Positions 1-12,497 of a stretch of DNA of 64,000 bases are shown here, piece by piece; the first letter of the stretch is position 1, and each line of letters opens with the position of its first letter. This stretch comes from Auanema rhodensis (Eukaryota; Nematoda; Chromadorea; Rhabditida; Rhabditidae). The stretch is from assembly GCA_964057225.1 (NCBI GenBank), contig CAXKVF010000101.1, forward strand, positions 1 through 64,000. The letters are read 5' to 3'. The position numbers and the translations under genes were made by a program. The notes beneath the pieces were generated by a model that was not told the origin of the DNA, ran no database searches, and was given only the letters and a program-made list of their open reading frames with translations.

Positions 1-177
1 TCCATATTAGTCTAAAAACAAATTTTTATTGATATTGGTTCATGGTAACCATGACTTTGAAATTTACGTGAACTTTAATTTATGCTAATTAAATGTACAC
101 GTGATGTGCACTTGGTATGTAACTCGCTTCGACGTGAAAGATAAAGAGATGCGGTTTTCAAAATTAGATTCCCCATG
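1..177 (+). repeat. 177-bp monomer with a 1-bp insertion
   Basis: The first unit in the window reads cttcgacgtgaaag where other copies read cttcacgtgaaag. One G is inserted at about base 131, between monomer positions 130 and 131. It splits the otherwise near-invariant ttcacgtgaa palindrome. It is the only insertion found in the array and lies at the extreme edge of the window, so it could be real or an assembly or read error. Confidence 0.9.
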
Positions 178-392
178 TCCATATTAGTCTAAAAACAAAT
201 TTTTATTGATATTGGTGCATGGTAACCATGACTTTGAAATTTACGTGAACTTTAATTTATGCTAATTAAATGTACACGTGATGTGCACTTGGTATGTAAC
301 TCGCTTCACGTGAAAGATAAAGAGATGCGGTTTTCAAAATTAGATTCCCCATGTCCATATTAGTCTAAAAACAAATTTTTATTGATATTGGT

Positions 393-407
393 TCATGGTA
401 ACCATGA
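393..407 (+). other. 15-bp dyad TCATGGTAACCATGA in the reference monomer
   Basis: Monomer positions 40-54 form an inverted repeat, with arms TCATGGT and ACCATGA around a central A. It recurs in nearly every monomer. The common t40-to-g variant breaks only the outermost pair. The flanking GGTT (37-40) can alternatively pair with AACC (47-50), and the hypervariable bases 37, 38 and 40 lie in that alternative stem. It could be a protein-binding dyad or a small cruciform. Function is unknown. Confidence 0.7.
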
Positions 408-418
408 CTTTGAAATTT

Positions 419-489
419 ACGTGAACTTTAATTTATGCTAATTAAATGTACACGTGATGTGCACTTGGTATGTAACTCGCTTCACGTGA
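419..489 (+). other. Three ACGTGA boxes at near-helical spacing (419-424, 452-457, 484-489)
   Basis: ACGTGA occurs at monomer positions 66-71, 99-104 and 131-136, with start-to-start spacing of 33 and 32 bp, close to three helical turns. The second and third lie within CACGTG, a palindrome known as a G-box or E-box core bound by bHLH and bZIP proteins. All three are kept in almost every monomer. The exceptions I found are 14,327 (box 1), 45,333 (box 2), 54,519 (box 3) and the insertion near 131. This placement could put three sites on one face of the helix. Binding is inference. Confidence 0.55.
448..488 (+). other. Near-invariant core, monomer positions 95-135
   Basis: Shown here in the reference monomer. 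In this 41-bp segment I found only a handful of substitutions in 363 copies: 5,049 (t120a), 45,333 (g101c), 48,857 (t106c), 53,248 (t96c), 54,519 (g135a), and c125t at 55,917 and 61,373. By contrast positions 37-40 and 62-65 vary in a large share of copies. It contains two of the ACGTGA boxes, GTGCAC and three of the five CpGs. The uneven variation could reflect a bound protein, or simply which mutations happened to be amplified. Confidence 0.5.
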
Positions 490-490
490 A
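481..490 (+). other. 10-bp palindrome TTCACGTGAA in the reference monomer
   Basis: Monomer positions 128-137 are a perfect 10-bp palindrome centred on CACGTG. Its left half (TTCACGT) is also complementary to ACGTGAA at positions 66-72 of the same monomer, so an intramonomer stem of 7 bp is possible. A variant a136-to-g (CACGTGG) occurs at 22,313, 41,320 and 43,784, which are duplicates of one ancestral monomer. Confidence 0.65.
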
Positions 491-3169
491 AGATAAAGAG
501 ATGCGGTTTTCAAAATTAGATTCCCCATGTCCATATTAGTCTAAAAACAAATTTTTATTGATATTGGTTCATGGTAACCATGACTTTGAAATTTACGTGA
601 ACTTTAATTTATGCTAATTAAATGTACACGTGATGTGCACTTGGTATGTAACTCGCTTCACGTGAAAGATAAAGAGATGCGGTTTTCAAAATTAGATTCC
701 CCATGTCCATATTAGTCTAAAAACAAATTTTTATTGATATTGGTTCATGGTAACCATGACTTTGAAATTTACGTGAACTTTAATTTATGCTAATTAAATG
801 TACACGTGATGTGCACTTGGTATGTAACTCGCTTCACGTGAAAGATAAAGAGATGCGGTTTTCAAAATTAGATTCCCCATGTCCATATTAGTCTAAAAAC
901 AAATTTTTATTGATATTGGTGCATGGTAACCATGACTTTGAAATTTACGTGAACTTTAATTTATGCTAATTAAATGTACACGTGATGTGCACTTGGTATG
1001 TAACTCGCTTCACGTGAAAGATAAAGAGATGCGGTTTTCAAAATTAGATTTCCCATGTCCATATTAGTCTAAAAACAAATTTTTATTGATATTGGTTCAT
1101 GGTAACCATGACTTTGAAATTTACGTGAACTTTAATTTATGCTAATTAAATGTACACGTGATGTGCACTTGGTATGTAACTCGCTTCACGTGAAAGATAA
1201 AGAGATGCGGTTTTCAAAATTAGATTCCCCATGTCCATATTAGTCTAAAAACAAATTTTTATTGATATTGGTTCATGGTAACCATGACTTTGAAATTTAC
1301 GTGAACTTTAATTTATGCTAATTAAATGTACACGTGATGTGCACTTGGTATGTAACTCGCTTCACGTGAAAGATAAAGAGATGCGGTTTTCGAAATTAGA
1401 TTCCCCATGTCCATATTAGTCTAAAAACAAATTTTTATTGATATTGCTTCATGGTAACCATGACTTTGAAATTTACGTGAACTTTAATTTATGCTAATTA
1501 AATGTACACGTGATGTGCACTTGGTATGTAACTCGCTTCACGTGAAAGATAAAGAGATGCGGTTTTCAAAATTAGATTCCCCATGTCCATATTAGTCTAA
1601 AAACAAATTTTTATTGATATTGCTTCATGGTAACCATGACTTTGAAATTTACGTGAACTTTAATTTATGCTAATTAAATGTACACGTGATGTGCACTTGG
1701 TATGTAACTCGCTTCACGTGAAAGATAAAGAGATGCGGTTTTCAAAATTAGATTCCCCATGTCCATATTAGTCTAAAAACAAATTTTTATTGATATTGGT
1801 TCATGGTAACCATGACTTTGAAATTTACGTGAACTTTAATTTATGCTAATTAAATGTACACGTGATGTGCACTTGGTATGTAACTCGCTTCACGTGAAAG
1901 ATAAAGAGATGCGGTTTTCAAAATTAGATTCCCCATGTCCATATTAGTCTAAAAACAAATTTTTATTGATATTGCTTCATGGTAACCATGACTTTGAAAT
2001 TTACGTGAACTTTAATTTATGCTAATTAAATGTACACGTGATGTGCACTTGGTATGTAACTCGCTTCACGTGAAAGATAAAGAGATGCGGTTTCCAAAAT
2101 TAGATTCCCCATGTCCATATCAGTCTAAAAACAAATTTTTATTGATATTGGTTCATGGTAACCATGACTTTGAAATTTACGTGAACTTTAATTTATGCTA
2201 ATTAAATGTACACGTGATGTGCACTTGGTATGTAACTCGCTTCACGTGAAAGATAAAGAGATGCGGTTTCCAAAATTAGATTCCCCATGTCCATATTAGT
2301 CTAAAAACAAATTTTTATTGATATTGGTTCATGGTAACCATGACTTTGAAATTTACGTGAACTTTAATTTATGCTAATTAAATGTACACGTGATGTGCAC
2401 TTGGTATGTAACTCGCTTCACGTGAAAGATAAAGAGATGCGGTTTTCAAAATTAGATTCCCCATGTCCATATTAGTCTAAAAACAAATTTTCATTGATAT
2501 TGGTTCATGGTAACCATGACTTTGAAATTTACGTGAACTTTAATTTATGCTAATTAAATGTACACGTGATGTGCACTTGGTATGTAACTCGCTTCACGTG
2601 AAAGATAAAGAGATGCGGTTTTCAAAATTAGATTCCCCATGTCCATATTAGTCTAAAAACAAATTTTTATTGATATTGGTTCATGGTAACCATGACTTTG
2701 AAATTTACGTGAACTTTAATTTATGCTAATTAAATGTACACGTGATGTGCACTTGGTATGTAACTCGCTTCACGTGAAAGATAAAGAGATGCGGTTTTCA
2801 AAATTAGATTCCCCATGTCCATATTAGTCTAAAAACAAATTTTTATTGATATTGGTGCATGGTAACCATGACTTTGAAATTTACGTGAACTTTAATTTAT
2901 GCTAATTAAATGTACACGTGATGTGCACTTGGTATGTAACTCGCTTCACGTGAAAGATAAAGAGATGCGGTTTTCAAAATTAGATTCCCCATGTCCATAT
3001 TAGTCTAAAAACAAATTTTTATTGATATTGGTTCATGGTAACCATGACTTTGAAATTTACGTGAACTTTAATTTATGCTAATTAAATGTACACGTGATGT
3101 GCACTTGGTATGTAACTCGCTTCACGTGAAAGATAAAGAGATGCGGTTTTCAAAATTAGATTCCCCATG

Positions 3170-4401
3170 TCCATATTAGTCTAAAAACAAATTTTTATTG
3201 ATATTGGTTCATGGTAACCATGACTTTGAAATTTACGTGAACTTTAATTTATGCTAATTAAATGTACACGTGATGTGCACTTGGTATGTAACTCGCTTCA
3301 CGTGAAAGATAAAGAGATGCGGTTTTCGAAATTAGATTCCCCATGTCCATATTAGTCTAAAAACAAATTTTTATTGATATTGGTGCATGGTAACCATGAC
3401 TTTGAAATTTACGTGAACTTTAATTCATGCTAATTAAATGTACACGTGATGTGCACTTGGTATGTAACTCGCTTCACGTGAAAGATAAAGAGATGCGGTT
3501 TTCAAATTTAGATTCCCCATGTCCATATTAGTCTAAAAACGAATTTTTATTGATATTGCTTCATGGTAACCATGACTTTGAAATTTACGTGAACTTTAAT
3601 TTATGCTAATTAAATGTACACGTGATGTGCACTTGGTATGTAACTCGCTTCACGTGAAAGATAAAGAGATGCGGTTTTCAAAATTAGATTCCCCATGTCC
3701 ATATTAGTCTAAAAACAAATTTTTATTGATATTGGTTCATGGTAACCATGACTTTGAAATTTACGTGAACTTTAATTTATGCTAATTAAATGTACACGTG
3801 ATGTGCACTTGGTATGTAACTCGCTTCACGTGAAAGATAAAGAGATGCGGTTTTCAAAATTAGATTCCCCATGTCCATATTAGTCTAAAAACAAATTTTT
3901 ATTGATATTGGTTCATGGTAACCATGACTTTGAAATTTACGTGAACTTTAATTTATGCTAATTAAATGTACACGTGATGTGCACTTGGTATGTAACTCGC
4001 TTCACGTGAAAGATAAAGAGATGCGGTTTTCGAAATTAGATTCCCCATGTCCATATTAGTCTAAAAACAAATTTTTATTGATATTGGTGCATGGTAACCA
4101 TGACTTTGAAATTTACGTGAACTTTAATTCATGCTAATTAAATGTACACGTGATGTGCACTTGGTATGTAACTCGCTTCACGTGAAAGATAAAGAGATGC
4201 GGTTTTCAAATTTAGATTCCCCATGTCCATATTAGTCTAAAAACGAATTTTTATTGATATTGCTTCATGGTAACCATGACTTTGAAATTTACGTGAACTT
4301 TAATTTATGCTAATTAAATGTACACGTGATGTGCACTTGGTATGTAACTCGCTTCACGTGAAAGATAAAGAGATGCGGTTTTCAAAATTAGATTCCCCAT
4401 G
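3170..4401 (+). repeat. 4-monomer tandem duplication (704 bp)
   Basis: Four otherwise rare variants recur exactly 704 bp apart: a159g at 3,328 and 4,032, t81c at 3,426 and 4,130, a162t at 3,507 and 4,211, and a21g at 3,541 and 4,245. The following gcttc variant is also paired. This is a local four-monomer duplication; outer limits are approximate because flanking monomers are consensus-like. Confidence 0.88.
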
Positions 4402-7217
4402 TCCATATTAGTCTAAAAACAAATTTTTATTGATATTGCTTCATGGTAACCATGACTTTGAAATTTACGTGAACTTTAATTTATGCTAATTAAATGTACA
4501 CGTGATGTGCACTTGGTATGTAACTCGCTTCACGTGAAAGATAAAGAGATGCGGTTTTCAAAATTAGATTCCCCATGTCCATATTAGTCTAAAAACAAAT
4601 TTTTATTGATATTGGTTCATGGTAACCATGACTTTGAAATTTACGTGAACTTTAATTTATGCTAATTAAATGTACACGTGATGTGCACTTGGTATGTAAC
4701 TCGCTTCACGTGAAAGATAAAGAGATGCGGTTTCCAAAATTAGATTCCCCATGTCCATATTAGTCTAAAAACAAATTTTTATTGATATTGGTTCATGGTA
4801 ACCATGACTTTGAAATTTACGTGAACTTTAATTTATGCTAATTAAATGTACACGTGATGTGCACTTGGTATGTAACTCGCTTCACGTGAAAGATAAAGAG
4901 ATGCGGTTTTCAAAATTAGATTCCCCATGTCCATATTAGTCTAAAAACAAATTTTTATTGATATTGGTGCATGGTAACCATGACTTTGAATTTTACGTGA
5001 ACTTTAATTTATGCTAATTAAATGTACACGTGATGTGCACTTGGTATGAAACTCGCTTCACGTGAAAGATAAAGAGATGCGGTTTTCAAAATTAGATTCC
5101 TCATGTCCATATTAGTCTAAAAACAAATTTTTATTGATATTGGTGCATGGTAACCATGACTTTGAATTTTACGTGAACTTTAATTTATGCTAATTAAATG
5201 TACACGTGATGTGCACTTGGTATGTAACTCGCTTCACGTGAAAGATAAAGAGATGCGGTTTTCAAAATTAGATTCCCCATGTCCATATTAGTCTAAAAAC
5301 AAATTTTTATTGATATTGCTTCATGGTAACCATGACTTTGAAATTTACGTGAACTTTAATTTATGCTAATTAAATGTACACGTGATGTGCACTTGGTATG
5401 TAACTCGCTTCACGTGAAAGATAAAGAGATGCGGTTTTCAAAATTAGATTCCCCATGTCCATATTAGTCTAAAAACAAATTTTTATTGATATTGGTGCAT
5501 GGTAACCATGACTTTGAAATTTACGTGAACTTTAATTTATGCTAATTAAATGTACACGTGATGTGCACTTGGTATGTAACTCGCTTCACGTGAAAGATAA
5601 AGAGATGCGGTTTTCAAAATTAGATTCCCCATGTCCATATTAGTCTAAAAACAAATTTTTATTGATATTGGTGCATGGTAACCATGACTTTGAAATTTAC
5701 GTGAACTTTAATTTATGCTAATTAAATGTACACGTGATGTGCACTTGGTATGTAACTCGCTTCACGTGAAAGATAAAGAGATGCGGTTTTCAAAATTAGA
5801 TTCCCCATGTCCATATTAGTCTAAAAACAAATTTTTATTGATATTGCTTCATGGTAACCATGACTTTGAAATTTACGTGAACTTTAATTTATGCTAATTA
5901 AATGTACACGTGATGTGCACTTGGTATGTAACTCGCTTCACGTGAAAGATAAAGAGATGCGGTTTTCAAAATTAGATTCCCCATGTCCATATTAGTCTAA
6001 AAACAAATTTTTATTGATATTGGTGCATGGTAACCATGACTTTGAAATTTACGTGAACTTTAATTTATGCTAATTAAATGTACACGTGATGTGCACTTGG
6101 TATGTAACTCGCTTCACGTGAAAGATAAAGAGATGCGGTTTTCAAAATTAGATTCCCCATGTCCATATTAGTCTAAAAACAAATTTTTATTGATATTGGT
6201 GCATGGTAACCATGACTTTGAAATTTACGTGAACTTTAATTTATGCTAATTAAATGTACACGTGATGTGCACTTGGTATGTAACTCGCTTCACGTGAAAG
6301 ATAAAGAGATGCGGTTTTCAAAATTAGATTCCTCATGTCCATATTAGTCTAAAAACAAATTTTCATTGATATTGGTGCATGGTAACCATGACTTTGAAAT
6401 TTACGTGAACTTTAATTTATGCTAATTAAATGTACACGTGATGTGCACTTGGTATGTAACTCGCTTCACGTGAAAGATAAAGAGATGCGGTTTTCAAAAT
6501 TAGATTCCCCATGTCCATATTAGTCTAAAAACAAATTTTTATTGATATTGCTTCATGGTAACCATGACTTTGAAATTTACGTGAACTTTAATTTATGCTA
6601 ATTAAATGTACACGTGATGTGCACTTGGTATGTAACTCGCTTCACGTGAAAGATAAAGAGATGCGGTTTTCAAAATTAGATTCCCCATGTCCATATTAGT
6701 CTAAAAACAAATTTTTATTGATATTGCTTCATGGTAACCATGACTTTGAAATTTACGTGAACTTTAATTTATGCTAATTAAATGTACACGTGATGTGCAC
6801 TTGGTATGTAACTCGCTTCACGTGAAAGATAAAGAGATGCGGTTTTCAAAATTAGATTCCCCATGTCCATATTAGTCTAAAAACAAATTTTTATTGATAT
6901 TGGTTCATGGTAACCATGACTTTGAACTTTACGTGAACTTTAATTTATGCTAATTAAATGTACACGTGATGTGCACTTGGTATGTAACTCGCTTCACGTG
7001 AAAGATAAAGAGATGCGGTTTTCAAAATTAGATTCCCCATGTCCATATTAGTCTAAAAACAAATTTTTATTAATATTGGTGCATGGTAACCATGACTTTG
7101 AATTTTACGTGAACTTTAATTTATGCTAATTAAATGTACACGTGATGTGCACTTGGTATGTAACTCGCTTCACGTGAAAGATAAAGAGATGCGGTTTTCA
7201 AAATTAGATTCCCCATG

Positions 7218-9681
7218 TCCATATTAGTCTAAAAACAAATTTTTATTGATATTGGTTCATGGTAACCATGACTTTGAAATTTACGTGAACTTTAATTTAT
7301 GCTAATTAAATGTACACGTGATGTGCACTTGGTATGTAACTCGCTTCACGTGAAAGATAAAGAGATGCGGTTTTCAAAATTAGATTCCCCCTGTCCATAT
7401 TAGTCTAAAAACAAATTTTTATTGATATTGCTTCATGGTAACCATGACTTTGAAATTTACGTGAACTTTAATTTATGCTAATTAAATGTACACGTGATGT
7501 GCACTTGGTATGTAACTCGCTTCACGTGAAAGATAAAGAGATGCGGTTTTCAAAATTAGATTCCCCATGTCCATATTAGTCTAAAAACAAATTTTTATTG
7601 ATATTGCTTCATGGTAACCATGACTTTGAAATTTACGTGAACTTTAATTTATGCTAATTAAATGTACACGTGATGTGCACTTGGTATGTAACTCGCTTCA
7701 CGTGAAAGATAAAGAGATGCGGTTTTCAAAATTAGATTCCCCATGTCCATATTAGTCTAAAAACAAATTTTTATTGATATTGGTTCATGGTAACCATGAC
7801 TTTGAACTTTACGTGAACTTTAATTTATGCTAATTAAATGTACACGTGATGTGCACTTGGTATGTAACTCGCTTCACGTGAAAGATAAAGAGATGCGGTT
7901 TTCAAAATTAGATTCCCCATGTCCATATTAGTCTAAATACAAATTTTTATTAATATTGGTGCATGGTAACCATGACTTTGAATTTTACGTGAACTTTAAT
8001 TTATGCTAATTAAATGTACACGTGATGTGCACTTGGTATGTAACTCGCTTCACGTGAAAGATAAAGAGATGCGGTTTTCAAAATTAGATTCCCCATGTCC
8101 ATATTAGTCTAAAAACAAATTTTTATTGATATTTGTTCATGGTAACCATGACTTTGAAATTTACGTGAACTTTAATTTATGCTAATTAAATGTACACGTG
8201 ATGTGCACTTGGTATGTAACTCGCTTCACGTGAAAGATAAAGAGATGCGGTTTTCAAAATTAGATTCCCCCTGTCCATATTAGTCTAAAAACAAATTTTT
8301 ATTGATATTGCTTCATGGTAACCATGACTTTGAAATTTACGTGAACTTTAATTTATGCTAATTAAATGTACACGTGATGTGCACTTGGTATGTAACTCGC
8401 TTCACGTGAAAGATAAAGAGATGCGGTTTTCAAAATTAGATTCCCCATGTCCATATTAGTCTAAAAACAAATTTTTATTGATATTAGTTCATGGTAACCA
8501 TGACTTTGAAATTTACGTGAACTTTAATTTATGCTAATTAAATGTACACGTGATGTGCACTTGGTATGTAACTCGCTTCACGTGAAAGATAAAGAGATGC
8601 GGTTTTCAAAATTAGATTCCCCATGTCCATATTAGTCTAAAAACAAATTTTTATTGATATTGGTGCATGGTAACCATGACTTTGAATTTTACGTGAACTT
8701 TAATTTATGCTAATTAAATGTACACGTGATGTGCACTTGGTATGTAACTCGCTTCACGTGAAAGATAAAGAGATGCGGTTTTCAAAATTAGATTCCCCAT
8801 GTCCATATTAGTCTAAAAACAAATTTTTATTGATATTGCTTCATGGTAACCATGACTTTGAAATTTACGTGAACTTTAATTTATGCTAATTAAATGTACA
8901 CGTGATGTGCACTTGGTATGTAACTCGCTTCACGTGAAAGATAAAGAGATGCGGTTTTCAAAATTAGATTCCCCATGTCCATATTAGTCTAAAAACAAAT
9001 TTTTATTGATATTGGTGCATGGTAACCATGACTTTGAAATTTACGTGAACTTTAATTTATGCTAATTAAATGTACACGTGATGTGCACTTGGTATGTAAC
9101 TCGCTTCACGTGAAAGATAAAGAGATGCGGTTTTCAAAATTAGATTCCCCATGTCCATATTAGTCTAAAAACAAATTTTTATTGATATTGGTGCATGGTA
9201 ACCATGACTTTGAAATTAACGTGAACTTTAATTTATGCTAATTAAATGTACACGTGATGTGCACTTGGTATGTAACTCGCTTCACGTGAAAGATAAAGAG
9301 ATGCGGTTTTCAAAATTAGATTCCTCATGTCCATATTAGTCTAAAAACAAATTTTCATTGATATTGGTGCATGGTAACCATGACTTTGAAATTTACGTGA
9401 ACTTTAATTTATGCTAATTAAATGTACACGTGATGTGCACTTGGTATGTAACTCGCTTCACGTGAAAGATAAAGAGATGCGGTTTTCAAAATTAGATTCC
9501 CCATGTCCATATTAGTCTAAAAACAAATTTTTATTGATATTGCTTCATGGTAACCATGACTTTGAAATTTACGTGAACTTTAATTTATGCTAATTAAATG
9601 TACACGTGATGTGCACTTGGTATGTAACTCGCTTCACGTGAAAGATAAAGAGATGCGGTTTTCAAAATTAGATTCCCCATG
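7218..9681 (+). repeat. 16-monomer-period duplication, left copy
   Basis: Fourteen monomers that match 10,034-12,497 in subtype order at a distance of 2,816 bp (16 x 176). Shared private markers are a174c at 7,391 and 8,271, a18t at 7,938, g37t at 8,134, t65a at 9,218 and t27c at 9,356. The a174c marker also recurs inside the copy at 880 bp (five monomers), showing an older five-monomer module. The left edge is set by the preceding attaat monomer, which has no counterpart, and the right edge by ggttc against gcttc. Confidence 0.88.
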
Positions 9682-10033
9682 TCCATATTAGTCTAAAAAC
9701 AAATTTTTATTGATATTGGTTCATGGTAACCATGACTTTGAAATTTACGTGAACTTTAATTTATGCTAATTAAATGTACACGTGATGTGCACTTGGTATG
9801 TAACTCGCTTCACGTGAAAGATAAAGAGATGCGGTTTTCAAAATTAGATTCCCTATGTCCATATTAGTCTAAAAACAAATTTTTATTGATATTGGTTCAT
9901 GGTAACCATGACTTTGAAATTTACGTGAACTTTAATTTATGCTAATTAAATGTACACGTGATGTGCACTTGGTATGTAACTCGCTTCACGTGAAAGATAA
10001 AGAGATGCGGTTTTCAAAATTAGATTCCCCATG

Positions 10034-12497
10034 TCCATATTAGTCTAAAAACAAATTTTTATTGATATTGGTTCATGGTAACCATGACTTTGAAATTTAC
10101 GTGAACTTTAATTTATGCTAATTAAATGTACACGTGATGTGCACTTGGTATGTAACTCGCTTCACGTGAAAGATAAAGAGATGCGGTTTTCAAAATTAGA
10201 TTCCCCCTGTCCATATTAGTCTAAAAACAAATTTTTATTGATATTGCTTCATGGTAACCATGACTTTGAAATTTACGTGAACTTTAATTTATGCTAATTA
10301 AATGTACACGTGATGTGCACTTGGTATGTAACTCGCTTCACGTGAAAGATAAAGAGATGCGGTTTTCAAAATTAGATTCCCCATGTCCATATTAGTCTAA
10401 AAACAAATTTTTATTGATATTGCTTCATGGTAACCATGACTTTGAAATTTACGTGAACTTTAATTTATGCTAATTAAATGTACACGTGATGTGCACTTGG
10501 TATGTAACTCGCTTCACGTGAAAGATAAAGAGATGCGGTTTTCAAAATTAGATTCCCCATGTCCATATTAGTCTAAAAACAAATTTTTATTGATATTGGT
10601 TCATGGTAACCATGACTTTGAACTTTACGTGAACTTTAATTTATGCTAATTAAATGTACACGTGATGTGCACTTGGTATGTAACTCGCTTCACGTGAAAG
10701 ATAAAGAGATGCGGTTTTCAAAATTAGATTCCCCATGTCCATATTAGTCTAAATACAAATTTTTATTAATATTGGTGCATGGTAACCATGACTTTGAATT
10801 TTACGTGAACTTTAATTTATGCTAATTAAATGTACACGTGATGTGCACTTGGTATGTAACTCGCTTCACGTGAAAGATAAAGAGATGCGGTTTTCAAAAT
10901 TAGATTCCCCATGTCCATATTAGTCTAAAAACAAATTTTTATTGATATTTGTTCATGGTAACCATGACTTTGAAATTTACGTGAACTTTAATTTATGCTA
11001 ATTAAATGTACACGTGATGTGCACTTGGTATGTAACTCGCTTCACGTGAAAGATAAAGAGATGCGGTTTTCAAAATTAGATTCCCCCTGTCCATATTAGT
11101 CTAAAAACAAATTTTTATTGATATTGCTTCATGGTAACCATGACTTTGAAATTTACGTGAACTTTAATTTATGCTAATTAAATGTACACGTGATGTGCAC
11201 TTGGTATGTAACTCGCTTCACGTGAAAGATAAAGAGATGCGGTTTTCAAAATTAGATTCCCCATGTCCATATTAGTCTAACAACAAATTTTTATTGATAT
11301 TAGTTCATGGTAACCATGACTTTGAAATTTACGTGAACTTTAATTTATGCTAATTAAATGTACACGTGATGTGCACTTGGTATGTAACTCGCTTCACGTG
11401 AAAGATAAAGAGATGCGGTTTTCAAAATTAGATTCCCCATGTCCATATTAGTCTAAAAACAAATTTTTATTGATATTGGTGCATGGTAACCATGACTTTG
11501 AATTTTACGTGAACTTTAATTTATGCTAATTAAATGTACACGTGATGTGCACTTGGTATGTAACTCGCTTCACGTGAAAGATAAAGAGATGCGGTTTTCA
11601 AAATTAGATTCCCCATGTCCATATTAGTCTAAAAACAAATTTTTATTGATATTGCTTCATGGTAACCATGACTTTGAAATTTACGTGAACTTTAATTTAT
11701 GCTAATTAAATGTACACGTGATGTGCACTTGGTATGTAACTCGCTTCACGTGAAAGATAAAGAGATGCGGTTTTCAAAATTAGATTCCCCATGTCCATAT
11801 TAGTCTAAAAACAAATTTTTATTGATATTGCTTCATGGTAACCATGACTTTGAAATTTACGTGAACTTTAATTTATGCTAATTAAATGTACACGTGATGT
11901 GCACTTGGTATGTAACTCGCTTCACGTGAAAGATAAAGAGATGCGGTTTTCAAAATTAGATTCCCCATGTCCATATTAGTCTAAAAACAAATTTTTATTG
12001 ATATTGGTGCATGGTAACCATGACTTTGAAATTAACGTGAACTTTAATTTATGCTAATTAAATGTACACGTGATGTGCACTTGGTATGTAACTCGCTTCA
12101 CGTGAAAGATAAAGAGATGCGGTTTTCAAAATTAGATTCCTCATGTCCATATTAGTCTAAAAACAAATTTTCATTGATATTGGTGCATGGTAACCATGAC
12201 TTTGAAATTTACGTGAACTTTAATTTATGCTAATTAAATGTACACGTGATGTGCACTTGGTATGTAACTCGCTTCACGTGAAAGATAAAGAGATGCGGTT
12301 TTCAAAATTAGATTCCCCATGTCCATATTAGTCTAAAAACAAATTTTTATTGATATTGCTTCATGGTAACCATGACTTTGAAATTTACGTGAACTTTAAT
12401 TTATGCTAATTAAATGTACACGTGATGTGCACTTGGTATGTAACTCGCTTCACGTGAAAGATAAAGAGATGCGGTTTTCAAAATTAGATTCCCCATG
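10034..12497 (+). repeat. 16-monomer-period duplication, right copy
   Basis: Partner of 7,218-9,681, with markers at 10,207, 11,087, 10,754, 10,950, 12,034 and 12,172, each exactly 2,816 bp right of its twin. It has gained a private change, caacaaat in place of aaacaaat, at 11,281. Two monomers (9,682-10,033) separate the copies, one of which carries a private ccctatg at 9,854. Confidence 0.88.

Larger units (their letters stand above)
354..529 (+). repeat. Reference monomer (matches consensus), used for position numbering
   Basis: This copy matches the majority base at every position I checked and serves as the reference, with position 1 at base 354. Position 14-27 is A/T only apart from one C at 19. 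Positions 37-40 (ggtt) are the main subtype site: g38 to c, g37 to a or t, t40 to g. Position 62 and 65 are the second subtype site. Positions 66-71, 99-104 and 131-136 are ACGTGA. Positions 128-137 are a 10-bp palindrome. Positions 156-174 hold many subtype-specific changes. Five CpG dinucleotides occur, at 67, 100, 132, 125 and 151. Because 176 is not a multiple of 3, reading frame changes with each monomer, which argues against coding. Confidence 0.95.
1..7217 (+). repeat. Sub-array I: consensus-like, ggtgc and gcttc monomers
   Basis: About 41 monomers. The first eight are mainly plain ggttc units with occasional ggtgc (t40g). The gcttc subtype (g38c) first appears near 1,446. The gaattttacg form (a62t) first appears near 4,990. 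Around 6,333-6,364 the linked changes cctcatg and ttttcatt appear without the t65a change that accompanies them further right, possibly an earlier stage of that haplotype. A t8c change at 2,121 removes a stop codon and creates a 60-codon open frame that has no coding character. Confidence 0.8.

Noticed and set aside
419-489. G-box promoter elements driving transcription
   Set aside because: CACGTG cores recur every monomer with no associated gene, TATA arrangement or unique downstream sequence. Kept only as possible binding sites.
2019-2201. 60-codon open frame on the + strand
   Set aside because: It starts at the ATG at monomer position 82 and crosses into the next monomer, open only because t8c at 2,121 removes the usual TAG. 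The frame changes with each 176-bp unit, there is no coding signature, and all neighbours carry the stop.
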